In this document: positions 16,589 to 24,299 of the stretch, piece after piece
How positions within the stretch are numbered: position 1 is the first letter of the stretch
Layout of the letters: each line of letters starts with the position of its first letter
Assembly: GCF_001687625.2 (NCBI RefSeq)
Contig: NZ_CP016538.2
Coordinates: 2,510,501 to 2,574,500 of the forward strand
Length of the DNA stretch: 64,000 bases
Direction of reading: 5' to 3'
Origin: Planococcus maritimus
GTDB taxonomy: Bacteria > Bacillota > Bacilli > Bacillales_A > Planococcaceae
Notes under the pieces: model-generated
Told to the model about the DNA's origin: nothing
The model's database searches: none
The model's input: only the letters and a program-made list of their open reading frames with translations
Program-made: the position numbers and the translations under genes

Positions 16589-17341
16589 GTGAATATAGAA
16601 ATTCTGAAACAAAACCGTACAAGCTGGGATACGGTCGCTGAACATTTCAACGGCGTCGATGCGCTGCCCCGCTACGGGCCATTCGCCCAGAGCGAAGAGG
16701 AACTGCGTCTTTTCGATTCTATTGACGGCAAAAACGTATTGGATATCGGCTGTGGCAGCGGCCATTCCTTGCTTTATATGAGCAAACAAGGCGCTAAAGA
16801 CATTTGGGGCGTGGATTTATCCGATCGCCAAATCGAGCGTGCGCATGAGACCTTGACCGGGCTAGACGCCCAGCTCTATTGCGCCGCAATGGAAGAAGAT
16901 ATTGGGCTGCCGGAAGCCTATTTCGATATCGTCTACTCGATTTATGCGATCGGCTGGACGCTTGATCTCGACCGGACCTTCGAATTGATCTATTCCTATT
17001 TGCGGCCTGGCGGAACCTTCATCTTCAGTTGGGACCACCCGCTCTATGCCCATTTGAAAAACGGGGATGGGCACCTATCACTAGACAGCTCCTATCAGGA
17101 CGAAGGCAGCGTCCATTACGCCAATTTCAAAGGCGAAGACGCACCGATGACGATTCCTAAGCGCAAATTCAGCACGTATTTGAATGCTCTGGTGAAAGCC
17201 GGGTTTTCCATCGAGCGAGTGGTCGAGCCGGATGTTCCGCATGACTTGAAGGATGCAGACGCGGAAGTATCAGACCGCTATTATTCGCTTTACAAAGCGC
17301 AAAAATTCCCAACGACTTTTATTATTAAAGCACGGAAATAA
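16589..17341 (+). CDS. Class I SAM-dependent methyltransferase
   Basis: 250 aa; GTG start preceded by AGGAGGGGTTTAA. Motif I is VLDIGCGSGHSLLYM (about residues 49-63), motif II WGVDLSDRQIERA, and motif III-like FDIVYSIYAIGW; LRPGGTFIFSWDHPLYAHL follows. This is the Methyltransf_11/25 type that modifies small molecules or ubiquinone-like substrates. The C-terminal third (IPKRKFSTYLNALVKAGFSI) is a typical cap. Substrate unknown; monocistronic, ending at a hairpin terminator. Confidence 0.88.
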   Translation: MNIEILKQNRTSWDTVAEHFNGVDALPRYGPFAQSEEELRLFDSIDGKNVLDIGCGSGHSLLYMSKQGAKDIWGVDLSDRQIERAHETLTGLDAQLYCAAMEEDIGLPEAYFDIVYSIYAIGWTLDLDRTFELIYSYLRPGGTFIFSWDHPLYAHLKNGDGHLSLDSSYQDEGSVHYANFKGEDAPMTIPKRKFSTYLNALVKAGFSIERVVEPDVPHDLKDADAEVSDRYYSLYKAQKFPTTFIIKARK

Positions 17342-17343
17342 GG

Positions 17344-17385
17344 AAAGACCGTATTTGCGCCTTCGCGTAAACACGGTCTTTTCTT
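17344..17385 (+). terminator. Terminator after the methyltransferase gene
   Basis: AAAGACCGT at 17344-17352 pairs with ACGGTCTTT at 17373-17381, with GCGCCTTCGCG inside and TTCTT after. It also lies just beyond the stop of the convergent GNAT gene. Confidence 0.8.
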
Positions 17386-17391
17386 ATAGCT

Positions 17392-17940
17392 CTACAATTT
17401 CGGGATTCTCCCCATCACTACAGTATCGTAATAGTTTCCATCCGCTAAGCGCTTGTCCATTTTCAGCGTGCCTTCCACTTTAAAGCCGCATTGTTTATAC
17501 AGCTCTATCGCTTTTTCATTGCTTGCAAGCACTTTTAGGCTTATCTTCTTGATTCCTTGGCCATCCGCCCACTCGATCGATGACTCCAAGAGCTTGCGGC
17601 CGATACGATAACCCCAATACTGCTTGAGCACACCGACGCCGAACTCTACTTGATGTGAGGTTCGTTTTAATGGGCTGCCTTCGCATCTTGAAAATCCGAC
17701 AATCTGGCCTTCTGCTTCGGCTACCAGAAATAAATTCCGGTCGCTTTGGGTATCTTCTTCGATGAGCTGCTCGAAAGCCGCTGCATCCAAATAGGCTTCC
17801 CCGCGCTCACGGTCCATATTTTCCGTCTCGCCATCAATTTGCAACCGCACTTTCTCCAGTTGGGCTGCATCATGTATCTCGGCACTTCGGATGGCATAAT
17901 CCAAGCCTTTTGTGTGAAACAGCTGTTTTGCTAATTGCAT
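17392..17940 (-). CDS. GNAT family N-acetyltransferase
   Basis: 182 aa; ATG preceded by AGGGGAAG. GNAT fold: AIRSAEIHDAAQLEKVR opens the domain, LFLVAEAEGQIVGFSR forms the beta 3-4 hairpin, and QYWGYRIGRKLLESSIEWA holds the acetyl-CoA pyrophosphate loop (Q/R-x-x-G-x-G/A as YWGYRIG). LKVLASNEKAIELYKQCGFKVEGTLKMDKRL is the C-terminal region typical of the RimI/Acetyltransf_1 and _3 types. Substrate unknown. It is 38 bp downstream of the MATE gene on the same strand and may be read from that transcript. Confidence 0.85.
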   Translation of the reverse strand: MQLAKQLFHTKGLDYAIRSAEIHDAAQLEKVRLQIDGETENMDRERGEAYLDAAAFEQLIEEDTQSDRNLFLVAEAEGQIVGFSRCEGSPLKRTSHQVEFGVGVLKQYWGYRIGRKLLESSIEWADGQGIKKISLKVLASNEKAIELYKQCGFKVEGTLKMDKRLADGNYYDTVVMGRIPKL

Positions 17941-17977
17941 CTTTATCTTCCCCTGACAGTTTTAGAGTCCCTTATTT

Positions 17978-19336
17978 CTACTGTGCTGACACATCTGAAC
18001 TAAAGCGAATTTTCTTTTTCTGCTTCATTTGATAACAAGCGATCGTCGATAGCACAATCAATTCCGATAGAGGAATGGCCAGCCATGCGCCCGTCACGCC
18101 GAAAAATACCGGCAAGATGCTCAGTAAAATCAGCAACACGATGATTTCACGCGCTGCGGTGATCCATGTCGCCATGCGGATTTCACCAGTCGATTGATAA
18201 TAAGTCATCATAACAAAATTCGTGCCCATGAACAGGTACGCAATAAAGAATAGCTGGATGCCGGAAGTTGCAAGCTCCACTACGGCATCCGGGAAATCTC
18301 CGAATACGCTGACGATACTTGCTGCAAAGAATTGCCCGAAGACAAAGAACAGTAAGCCTGCCACGAATGCCGTCCCGATTGCCAGTTGCAGCGTCTTCTT
18401 GATCTTCGCCTGATCTTTCGCCCCGCTATAATAACTGACCAGCGGCTGGATAGCTGAGCCCATGCCGAGAAATGCGAGCAGCATGACGCTGTGCACATAA
18501 TTGAGGATCGCAAATGCCGCAACGCCTTCCGTTCCCGCCAGTCGCCCAAAGACATTATTATGCGAGATGGTGAACACCGACATGCCGACTTCTGCCAAGA
18601 AGCTCGGGAAGCCGATGACGAGAATCAGCAGGAGCAATTTACGGTCGGGCTTGAAACGCACAAAGCGCAATTGATTGCCCTTTTTGAAAAAATGCGTGCA
18701 CAAGACCAGCATGCCAACAAATGCGGCGAGCAAAGTCGCAGCTGCCGCCCCTTTGACGCCAAAATCCAGAACGAACAAGAACAGGTAATTCAAGCCGATG
18801 TTAAATAAGGAAGTTGTGACAAGCGACACCATCGCAAGGTTCGGGCTGCCGTCATTGCGTACCATGATGCTGAGGGCATTTTCCATCGTGAAGACAAAGC
18901 CGAACAGCAGCATCAAGTACAGATAATCGGAAACGTATGGAAAGGTTTCTGCATTCGCCCCAAGCATATAAGCCAGTTCCGTTCGAAAAGGAAAGGCCAC
19001 TAGCCCGATGATTAGCGTCACTGCAAAAATCGCCGCCATCGCATGTGAAAACACAATGCGTGCTTCGCCTTCCCGCTTTGCGCCCATCAGAGCTGAAAAC
19101 CTCGTGGCGCCGCCGATGCCTAGCCATAGCGACATCGCGACGAATAAAGTATAGACCGGGGCTGCGATGCCGACACCGGCCAATGCGACCGGCCCCAAGC
19201 GGTTGCCGACCATGATGCCATCTGCGACAATATTGATCGCCATCAGCAGCATGCCAATGGTCGATGGCACCAAATAGCGGACGAATGCCTTGCCGACGGA
19301 TTCCGTATCTAGACGATGAACGATTGCTTTTGCCAT
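17978..19336 (-). CDS. MATE family efflux transporter
   Basis: 452 aa; ATG preceded by TAGGAGGTAGTTCAAC. Twelve membrane segments in two pseudosymmetric halves; GIMVGNRLGPVALAGVGIAAP in TM2 and the equivalent GMGSAIQPLVSYYSGAKD in the second half mark a MatE protein of the MepA/DinF-like branch. Drives drug or metabolite export with Na+ or H+. It lies 100 bp downstream of a TetR-type regulator on the same strand. A TTATTAGT half-site (19392-19399), matching the regulator's own operator arms, lies in that gap, so repression by that TetR protein is likely. Confidence 0.9.
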   Translation of the reverse strand: MAKAIVHRLDTESVGKAFVRYLVPSTIGMLLMAINIVADGIMVGNRLGPVALAGVGIAAPVYTLFVAMSLWLGIGGATRFSALMGAKREGEARIVFSHAMAAIFAVTLIIGLVAFPFRTELAYMLGANAETFPYVSDYLYLMLLFGFVFTMENALSIMVRNDGSPNLAMVSLVTTSLFNIGLNYLFLFVLDFGVKGAAAATLLAAFVGMLVLCTHFFKKGNQLRFVRFKPDRKLLLLILVIGFPSFLAEVGMSVFTISHNNVFGRLAGTEGVAAFAILNYVHSVMLLAFLGMGSAIQPLVSYYSGAKDQAKIKKTLQLAIGTAFVAGLLFFVFGQFFAASIVSVFGDFPDAVVELATSGIQLFFIAYLFMGTNFVMMTYYQSTGEIRMATWITAAREIIVLLILLSILPVFFGVTGAWLAIPLSELIVLSTIACYQMKQKKKIRFSSDVSAQ

Positions 19337-19436
19337 GTTGAACTACCTCCTAGCTTTCAAAACACTGAAAACCATTTTTGTTTTTTAAGTTTTATTAGTC
19401 CGAAGAAATACTGGCTTTTAGTAGCCAGCATTTTTC

Positions 19437-19991
19437 CTAATCGTTTTTGACGAATCCGTCCAATAATAATTCGCTCATCGTTTCGACCGCTTCCTTGATG
19501 GAGATGCTTTGCTCTGAGAAGAATTGCTGATCCAAGGAAATATTGACGACGTTCAAAATCATTTTCATCAATAAATCGATGTTTTGGCGTTTGATCAATC
19601 CGTTGTCCATGCCTTCTTCGAGCAATTGCTTCAAGTCATCCCATTGGTTCATTTCCCGGTCGACGCGCTGCCATTGTTCCGGGTAATAACGTCTCAACTG
19701 CTCCAGGACACGCAAATCGAAAAAGTCATTATGCGTCGGGATTAAGACGATGAGCTGATGGATTTTCTCCTGCAAATCGAGTGCCTCATCTTCACGGATC
19801 GCTTGCGCGCGGCTATTGTACTCGGAAAATGCCTGGTCGATGATCGTTTCCAGGATTTCCAGCTTGGATGAAAAGTTCTCATATAAGGTACGCTTGCTGA
19901 TGCCGAGCCGTTTGGCCAAATCGTCCATGGTGAATTTAATCCCGTTGTTTCGGGTCTCTTCGATAAATGCTTGGATTATCCGGTTTTTCAC
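19437..19991 (-). CDS. TetR/AcrR family transcriptional regulator
   Basis: 184 aa; GTG start preceded by AAAGGGGG. N-terminal helix-turn-helix at about residues 19-48 (FTMDDLAKRLGISKRTLYENFSSK) in standard TetR form, followed by an all-helical ligand/dimerisation domain without recognisable specificity. Upstream of and co-directional with the MATE pump gene. A perfect 8-bp inverted repeat at 20013-20041 overlaps the likely promoter, so autorepression is expected. The inducer is probably a substrate of the pump; this is inference. Confidence 0.9.
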   Translation of the reverse strand: MKNRIIQAFIEETRNNGIKFTMDDLAKRLGISKRTLYENFSSKLEILETIIDQAFSEYNSRAQAIREDEALDLQEKIHQLIVLIPTHNDFFDLRVLEQLRRYYPEQWQRVDREMNQWDDLKQLLEEGMDNGLIKRQNIDLLMKMILNVVNISLDQQFFSEQSISIKEAVETMSELLLDGFVKND

Positions 19992-20012
19992 AGCCGAACC
20001 CCCTTTATGAAA

Positions 20013-20041
20013 ACTAATAATACTATAATCGTTTTATTAGT
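20013..20041 (-). promoter_or_regulatory. Probable TetR operator overlapping the tetR promoter
   Basis: ACTAATAA (20013-20020) and TTATTAGT (20034-20041) form a perfect inverted repeat around 13 bp containing TATAGTA on the minus strand, a -10-like sequence. It lies 22 bp upstream of the TetR start codon. A matching half-site TTATTAGT occurs again at 19392-19399, ahead of the MATE gene. Confidence 0.65.
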
Positions 20042-20069
20042 TCAAGCAGAGAGATTTATAGACGTAAAT

Positions 20070-20097
20070 AAGAACCGGCTCATAAAGCCGATCCTTT
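20070..20097. other. Hairpin duplicated across repeat copy 3 (left side)
   Basis: CGGCT/AGCCG hairpin within AAGAACCGGCTCATAAAG. The 28-nt segment is 25/28 identical to 20483-20510 on the other side of the repeat. It lies upstream of the tetR gene, where no terminator is required by gene order. Confidence 0.65.
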
Positions 20098-20182
20098 TAG
20101 AATGTTGAAGGCGTCTATAATCCTCTATTGACAAAAAGAGTTTGACACTATTTCACAATGAAAAAACCAATGAATTGTCCTA

Positions 20183-20455
20183 GTATTTGGAGAAGCGTTC
20201 GCTCGTAAGCTCTTCTGCTCAATAATGCTGCGCATTACTTTCGCAAAGATAATGCCTCCCGTAGGTCGACCTTATCTTTCCTGTGGATCAGCGAGACGAC
20301 CGAGACCCCGCAAGAAATGAATGAGTGAAGCTTAGCTGAACGCATTCATTTGCGACGCATCTGCCACGCAGATGTAGGAGCACAAGGGTTTCAAAGCGGC
20401 TGAGGAGGCTTGGGCGCGAGCCCACGGAAAGCGAGCGGTAAGCTTCGGAAAACAC
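20183..20455 (+). repeat. MITE-like intergenic repeat, copy 3
   Basis: 273 bp, nearly identical to copy 2 (14662-14934), with ends GTATTTGGAGAAGCG and GCTTCGGAAAACAC. Central invariant blocks include GAGACCCCGCAAGAAATG, GCTGAGGAGGCTTGGGCG and CCCACGGAAAGCGAGCG. Same orientation as copies 1 and 2. Non-coding. Confidence 0.88.
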
Positions 20456-20482
20456 GGCTTTTTACTTTCTCGACAGCCTGAC

Positions 20483-20510
20483 AAGAATCGGCTCATAAAG
20501 CCGCTCCTTG
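20483..20510 (-). terminator. Hairpin after the thiamine operon; right hairpin of repeat copy 3
   Basis: On the minus strand AAGGAGCGGCTTTATGAGCC folds with CGGCT/AGCCG and outer CAAGG/CTTG pairs five bases after the thiW stop. The U-tail is weak, so termination may be partial. Duplicated at 20070-20097. Confidence 0.55.
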
Positions 20511-20514
20511 TTTG

Positions 20515-21003
20515 TCATGCCAATAACTTACTGCTTTTCGTTTTTTCTAAACGGTAGACCAGTATGACGCCGAGCACTGCCCCGCTGATGCTCGATACGA
20601 GAAACGGCGGCATGAAGAACAAGGCGCCGACTTCCGTTCCCATTAATACGCGTGCATATGGTACGGCGACCAGCGAGGCGAGGATGCCGGTGCCGAGAAT
20701 TTCCCCGGTTGCCGCAAAACCGACTCGCCCGCTATAACGGTAAAAGACCCCGGCAAGCAAGGCGCCGATCATGCCGCCTGGAAATGCGAGCAAGGAGCCG
20801 GTCCCAGTCAAAACGCGAACCGCGCCGGTCAATAACGCAATGGCCACAGCGGGCCCCGGGCCGAAGATGACGGCCGCGATGACATTGATGGCATGCTGGA
20901 CCGGATATGCTCGCGCAATGCCTGCCGGAAACCAAACGAACGCGGAACCGGCGACAGCGAGTGCCACGAACATCGCCATCAGTACCAGTTTTCTCGTATT
21001 CAT
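20515..21003 (-). CDS. thiW: ThiW-type ECF transporter substrate-binding (S) component
   Basis: 162 aa; ATG overlaps the thiE stop by four bases (ATGA) and has GGGGAGGCGCG upstream. About five or six membrane segments, with the family opening LVLMAMFVALAVAGSAF, then FPAGIARAYPVQHAINVIAAVIFGPG split over a loop and helix, and PGGMIGALLAG. ThiW is a membrane S component thought to import the thiazole moiety of thiamine through a shared ECF module, whose genes are not in this window. Last gene of the TPP-riboswitch operon, which fits uptake of a thiamine precursor for ThiM. Confidence 0.88.
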   Translation of the reverse strand: MNTRKLVLMAMFVALAVAGSAFVWFPAGIARAYPVQHAINVIAAVIFGPGPAVAIALLTGAVRVLTGTGSLLAFPGGMIGALLAGVFYRYSGRVGFAATGEILGTGILASLVAVPYARVLMGTEVGALFFMPPFLVSSISGAVLGVILVYRLEKTKSSKLLA

Positions 21004-21647
21004 CCGACGCGCCTCCCCGGAATTGATTGCTTGAATCGCTCGATTTGCCCTGCTACATCCTCAGCTTGCGCGATCGAGGAAATAATAGCGATGCCGGACA
21101 CGCCTGCCCGCCATACCATTTCGGCATTGCCCGGTTCGATGCCCCCGATGCCGATGACTGGCACATTCGGATATTGTGTTTTCACTTTTATGATTTCAGC
21201 GACGCCGGCGGGCGGTTTTGCATCGCTTTTCGTGCGCGTCCCGAATATCGGCCCCATGCCAAGATAGGTCGCGCCGCAAGTCAGCGCTTCATTAGCCTCT
21301 TTGACGGAATGCACCGATACTCCAAGAGCCATCGATGCGCCAATCCGCTTTCTTACCTGGCCGCAGCCCATATCGTCCTGTCCGATATGGATGCCATCCG
21401 CTTCGATCGTACAGGCGAGCTCAACATCATCATTGATAAACATCGGGACATTGTATTCACCGCATAAGCTTTTGCAGTTGGCAGCGAATTCTACCAGTGC
21501 ATCGCCCGTGAGCGCATCGTTCCCTTTTTCGCGCAGCTGAAAATGCGTGATGCCGCCTTGAAGCGCCTCTTTGAGAAGTGCGAGCGGCTCTTTAGTACCG
21601 GCGTTTGTCGTACCCATGAGAAAATAAATCGCTGGATTCCCGAACAA
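21000..21647 (-). CDS. thiE: Thiamine-phosphate synthase
   Basis: Joins HMP pyrophosphate to thiazole phosphate, giving thiamine phosphate. Motifs: IYFLMGTTN at the N terminus, HFQLREKG (about 40-47), FINDDVELA, ADGIHIGQDD, ALGVSVHS, YLGMGPIFGTRTK, and IGIGGI near the C-terminal phosphate site. The frame is open to 21710, but that would overlap thiD by 119 bp. TTG at 21647 has AAGGAAG about ten bases upstream and gives 215 aa, the usual length, so it is preferred; ATG 21689 is an alternative. Overlaps thiD and thiW, showing tight translational coupling. Confidence 0.9.
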   Translation of the reverse strand: MFGNPAIYFLMGTTNAGTKEPLALLKEALQGGITHFQLREKGNDALTGDALVEFAANCKSLCGEYNVPMFINDDVELACTIEADGIHIGQDDMGCGQVRKRIGASMALGVSVHSVKEANEALTCGATYLGMGPIFGTRTKSDAKPPAGVAEIIKVKTQYPNVPVIGIGGIEPGNAEMVWRAGVSGIAIISSIAQAEDVAGQIERFKQSIPGRRVG

Positions 21648-22470
21648 GATGGACCACTTCCTTTTCCTTTGATTCGTTATACGCCGCATGATGCGTCGGG
21701 CCGTGTCCATGGCCGATGCCGAGTGGATGCGCGAGCGCCGAGTGGATAAATTCCTTGGCTGTAAATAATGCTTCTTCCACCGGTTTGCCTTTGCCGAGTT
21801 CAGCTGTTAGCGCTGCTGAAAATGTACAGCCCGTGCCGTGCGTCTGTTTTGTCTGGAGGCGTTCCGAACGCAGCAGGATGATCATTCCTTGCTGGTCCAT
21901 ATAAAAGTCCTCCGCAACGTCAGGGTCCGTACTATGCCCACCTTTGATAATGACTGATGACGCACCAAGCGATAATATTGCTTCTGCCGCTTTTCTTCGC
22001 GACACCTCGTCGGTAATATCGATTCCACTCAAAGTTTCTGCTTCCGGAATATTGGGTGTAATAACAGAAGCGAGCGGCACTAGCAGTGATGTGATCGCTT
22101 CGACCGCTTCTTGCTGAAGCAAAGATGCACCACCTTTTGCGATCATGACAGGATCGATGACCAGCTGCTCCCACCCGTAGCGTTTGATGCCTTGTGCAGT
22201 TTCTTCGATAATTCCTGCATCAAACAACATGCCAGTCTTGACTGCTCGAATGTCAAAGTCTGTTCCGATTGCATCAAGCTGTTGCTTGACCGCTTGCCGA
22301 TCCATTGGGTAAATGCCGTGGACACCTTGCGTATTTTGTGCAGTCACCGCTGTGATGGCGGAACAGCCAAATACGCCGAGCTCTTGAAAGGTTTTCAAGT
22401 CTGCCTGTATGCCCGCACCGCCGCCAGAATCGGATCCGGCAATCGTCAATACTTGGGCTTTAGTTTCCAT
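21592..22470 (-). CDS. thiD: Hydroxymethylpyrimidine/phosphomethylpyrimidine kinase
   Basis: Phosphorylates HMP and then HMP phosphate to HMP pyrophosphate. 292 aa from ATG 22470, which has AGGAGGCGCTTGTTC upstream and overlaps thiM by 11 bp; an extension to 22503 lacks a site. Ribokinase-fold motifs: LTIAGSDSGGGAGIQADLK (about residues 9-27), ITAVTAQNTQGV, VKTGMLFD, VIDPVMIAKGG, TPNIPEAETL, IIKGGH and the anion-hole/catalytic THGTGCTFSAA. The last 40 residues form a family-atypical His/Gly tail (GIGHGHGPTHHAAYN). Fourth in gene order after tenA-thiM. Confidence 0.93.
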   Translation of the reverse strand: METKAQVLTIAGSDSGGGAGIQADLKTFQELGVFGCSAITAVTAQNTQGVHGIYPMDRQAVKQQLDAIGTDFDIRAVKTGMLFDAGIIEETAQGIKRYGWEQLVIDPVMIAKGGASLLQQEAVEAITSLLVPLASVITPNIPEAETLSGIDITDEVSRRKAAEAILSLGASSVIIKGGHSTDPDVAEDFYMDQQGMIILLRSERLQTKQTHGTGCTFSAALTAELGKGKPVEEALFTAKEFIHSALAHPLGIGHGHGPTHHAAYNESKEKEVVHLVRESSDLFSHGYDKRRY

Positions 22471-23221
22471 GAACAAGCGCCTCCTGCCGTTTTGAGAGTT
22501 CATCCAAAAAGCTCATCTGGAATGCTCCAGGGTGCAAAGCAATTTTCGCCGCGCGGCTGCCTGCATTAGCATAAAGTTGCAAGCCAAAAGCGACCGCATC
22601 AAGCTGACCACTCTCTTTATCCGTCAAAAATGCGGCAAGCACCGCGCTAAGCAAACAACCCATCCCCGTGACCGATGCCATCAACGGATCTCCGCCTGCA
22701 ATATACTCGGTGCGTTTTCCGTCTGTCACCAGATCGCGTGTTCCAGTGACAGCGACAATTGTTTGGTATTCATCAGCCACTTGTTTCGCGATAACTGCCA
22801 AATCGCCTTCGCCTTCTCCGGCATCAACGCCGCGCGCTTGCCAGTCGGCTCCTGCAATCGCCGCGAGCTCACCGGCGTTGCAGCGCAGGAGCGTAACATC
22901 AAGTTCAGTCAACAATCGCTTGACGGCTTCCAAACGATAGACGGTCGCCCCGGCACCGACTGGATCCAACACAATCGGAATGCCTTTTTTCATTGCAGCA
23001 TGACCAGCCGTGAGCATGCTCTGGAAAGAACGTTCCGTAATGGTGCCGATATTAAGCGATAAGGCATCGGCGTGCCCTGTAAGTTCTGCCACTTCCTGTT
23101 GTTCGTCGCCCATCACTGGAGAGACGCCGAGCGCCAGCAAGCCGTTCGCTTGGAAATTCGAGACGACGTGATTGGTGATGCAATGAATCAACGGCTTTCG
23201 TGCACGCAACTCTCTAAGCAT
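22460..23221 (-). CDS. thiM: Hydroxyethylthiazole kinase
   Basis: Salvages the thiazole alcohol by ATP-dependent phosphorylation. 253 aa from ATG 23221, with AAAGGAG ten bases upstream; the GTG at 23230 is too close to that site. Motifs: PLIHCITNHVVSNFQANGLL (about 10-29, two fragments of the substrate site), VMGDE, ALSLNIGT, VLDPVGAGAT, RCNAGELAAIAG and VTGMGCLLSAVLAAFL with the catalytic Cys. Overlaps tenA by eight bases and thiD by 11. Confidence 0.93.
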   Translation of the reverse strand: MLRELRARKPLIHCITNHVVSNFQANGLLALGVSPVMGDEQQEVAELTGHADALSLNIGTITERSFQSMLTAGHAAMKKGIPIVLDPVGAGATVYRLEAVKRLLTELDVTLLRCNAGELAAIAGADWQARGVDAGEGEGDLAVIAKQVADEYQTIVAVTGTRDLVTDGKRTEYIAGGDPLMASVTGMGCLLSAVLAAFLTDKESGQLDAVAFGLQLYANAGSRAAKIALHPGAFQMSFLDELSKRQEALVHGN

Positions 23222-23903
23222 GATGGACACGCTCCTTTTTCTCGGGCAGTTCCCAGGTTTCCATCGTCCATGCTTGCTGCCAGAACTGCCATTCGTAATA
23301 GCTGCTTCTCATGAAACGCGTCTTCAATTCCTTGCGCCGCTCTTCCGGCAAGCCTTCTGCCAAGCGGTTCATGCGTTCGATCTGTTCATTCACCAGTTCC
23401 CCGAACCATTCAGAACCGTAAGTGCCGATCCATTTCTGGAAAATCGGTTCCTCAGGCGTTGCGGTCTTCAAGCGTTCGCCGATTTCGTAATATAGCCAAT
23501 AGCATGGCAGCAAGGCCGCGAGCACATCCGCCAAATCGCCTTCCGCGGAACGGTACATATGCGAAACATACGCATAGGCATGCGGCGAAGGTTCGAATAG
23601 CTTCCAGTCTTCTTCTGTCACCCCGAGCAATTCCATAAACGATTCATGGAGTGCCAGTTCTGCGGCACAGGTCTGTTCCGCGTGGTGCGCAAAGGATTGC
23701 GTCGTCTTGAGGTCTTTCGCTTTTGTGGCACCGATTGCCTGGACTTTCGCGAAATGGGTCAAATAATAGGCGTCTTGCATTACATAAAATTTAAAAACAT
23801 CTAGCGGCAAATCGCCTTTCGCGATGCCTTTGACGAATGGGTGTTCAAAACTGGCGTTCCATAGGTCTGCGCATTCCAACCGGATTTCTTTGCAAAATGT
23901 CAT
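23214..23903 (-). CDS. tenA: Aminopyrimidine aminohydrolase (thiaminase II)
   Basis: Hydrolyses aminomethyl-aminopyrimidine from degraded thiamine to HMP, feeding ThiD. 229 aa from ATG 23903, which has AAGGAGAGAGCGAC upstream. All-helical TenA fold: HPFVKGIAKGDLPLDVFKFY near the N terminus, QDAYYLTHFAK, CAAELALHESF, SPHAYAYVSHMY, LLPCYWLYYEIGERL with the nucleophilic Cys at about 134, and FMRSSYYEWQFWQQAW at the C terminus. First gene after the TPP riboswitch. Confidence 0.93.
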   Translation of the reverse strand: MTFCKEIRLECADLWNASFEHPFVKGIAKGDLPLDVFKFYVMQDAYYLTHFAKVQAIGATKAKDLKTTQSFAHHAEQTCAAELALHESFMELLGVTEEDWKLFEPSPHAYAYVSHMYRSAEGDLADVLAALLPCYWLYYEIGERLKTATPEEPIFQKWIGTYGSEWFGELVNEQIERMNRLAEGLPEERRKELKTRFMRSSYYEWQFWQQAWTMETWELPEKKERVHHA

Positions 23904-23927
23904 GTCGCTCTCTCCTTTTTTGGGCAA

Positions 23928-23960
23928 AATAAAACACCGCTTCCCAGGTAAGGAAGCGGC
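23928..23960 (-). terminator. Riboswitch expression-platform terminator
   Basis: On the minus strand CCGCTTCC pairs with GGAAGCGG around TTACCTG, then TGTTTTATTTT. It lies between the TPP aptamer and tenA, so TPP binding probably favours this stem and stops transcription of the operon. Confidence 0.85.
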
Positions 23961-24002
23961 GATAAAGGTCAGCTGAAGAAATTGGAGAAAAGCTCACAAT
24001 TC

Positions 24003-24092
24003 GCCCACTTCCCTACGCTGGTATAATCCAGATCAGGTTCAAAGGGTCCGGACTCTTGTCCGTCTCAGCCAACTTGGCTCCCCTAGTGGAAT
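24003..24092 (-). ncRNA. TPP riboswitch (THI element)
   Basis: On the minus strand the classic blocks appear in order: CCACTAGGGGAGCC, GGCTGAGACGGAC, GTCCGGACCCTTTGAACC, TGATCTGGATTATACC and AGCGTAGGGAAGTGG. CCACT and AGTGG close helix P1. The CTGAGA bulge that binds the pyrimidine and the pyrophosphate-side helices are intact. It precedes the tenA-thiM-thiD-thiE-thiW operon, all thiamine genes, and a terminator sits between aptamer and tenA. Confidence 0.95.
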
Positions 24093-24299
24093 AGCGATAT
24101 TTTTTTATTGTCGGCAATAGAATACCATAGATGGCTCATGAATTCAAAACTTTTTGAATTCGTGTTGCCCTCCTATTAAGTAAGCTAGAGCGTCATATCC
24201 TTATTAAGATGAGTCTGGATGAGTTATCCGTTCGATAAGGGAAGCTTCGCTGAAAGGGTATTGTTGATCTTGCCCGTAAGCGATCCATCAATGGCTTTA

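Noticed and set aside
8524..20455. Insertion sequences at the three MITE-like copies
   Set aside because: No transposase frame inside any copy; only terminal inverted repeats, so they are at most non-autonomous elements.
24140..24161. GAATTC-flanked palindrome between the riboswitch and the FemAB-like gene as a terminator
   Set aside because: The stem is AT-rich and no U-run follows in either direction; it might be an operator, but nothing ties it to a regulator.
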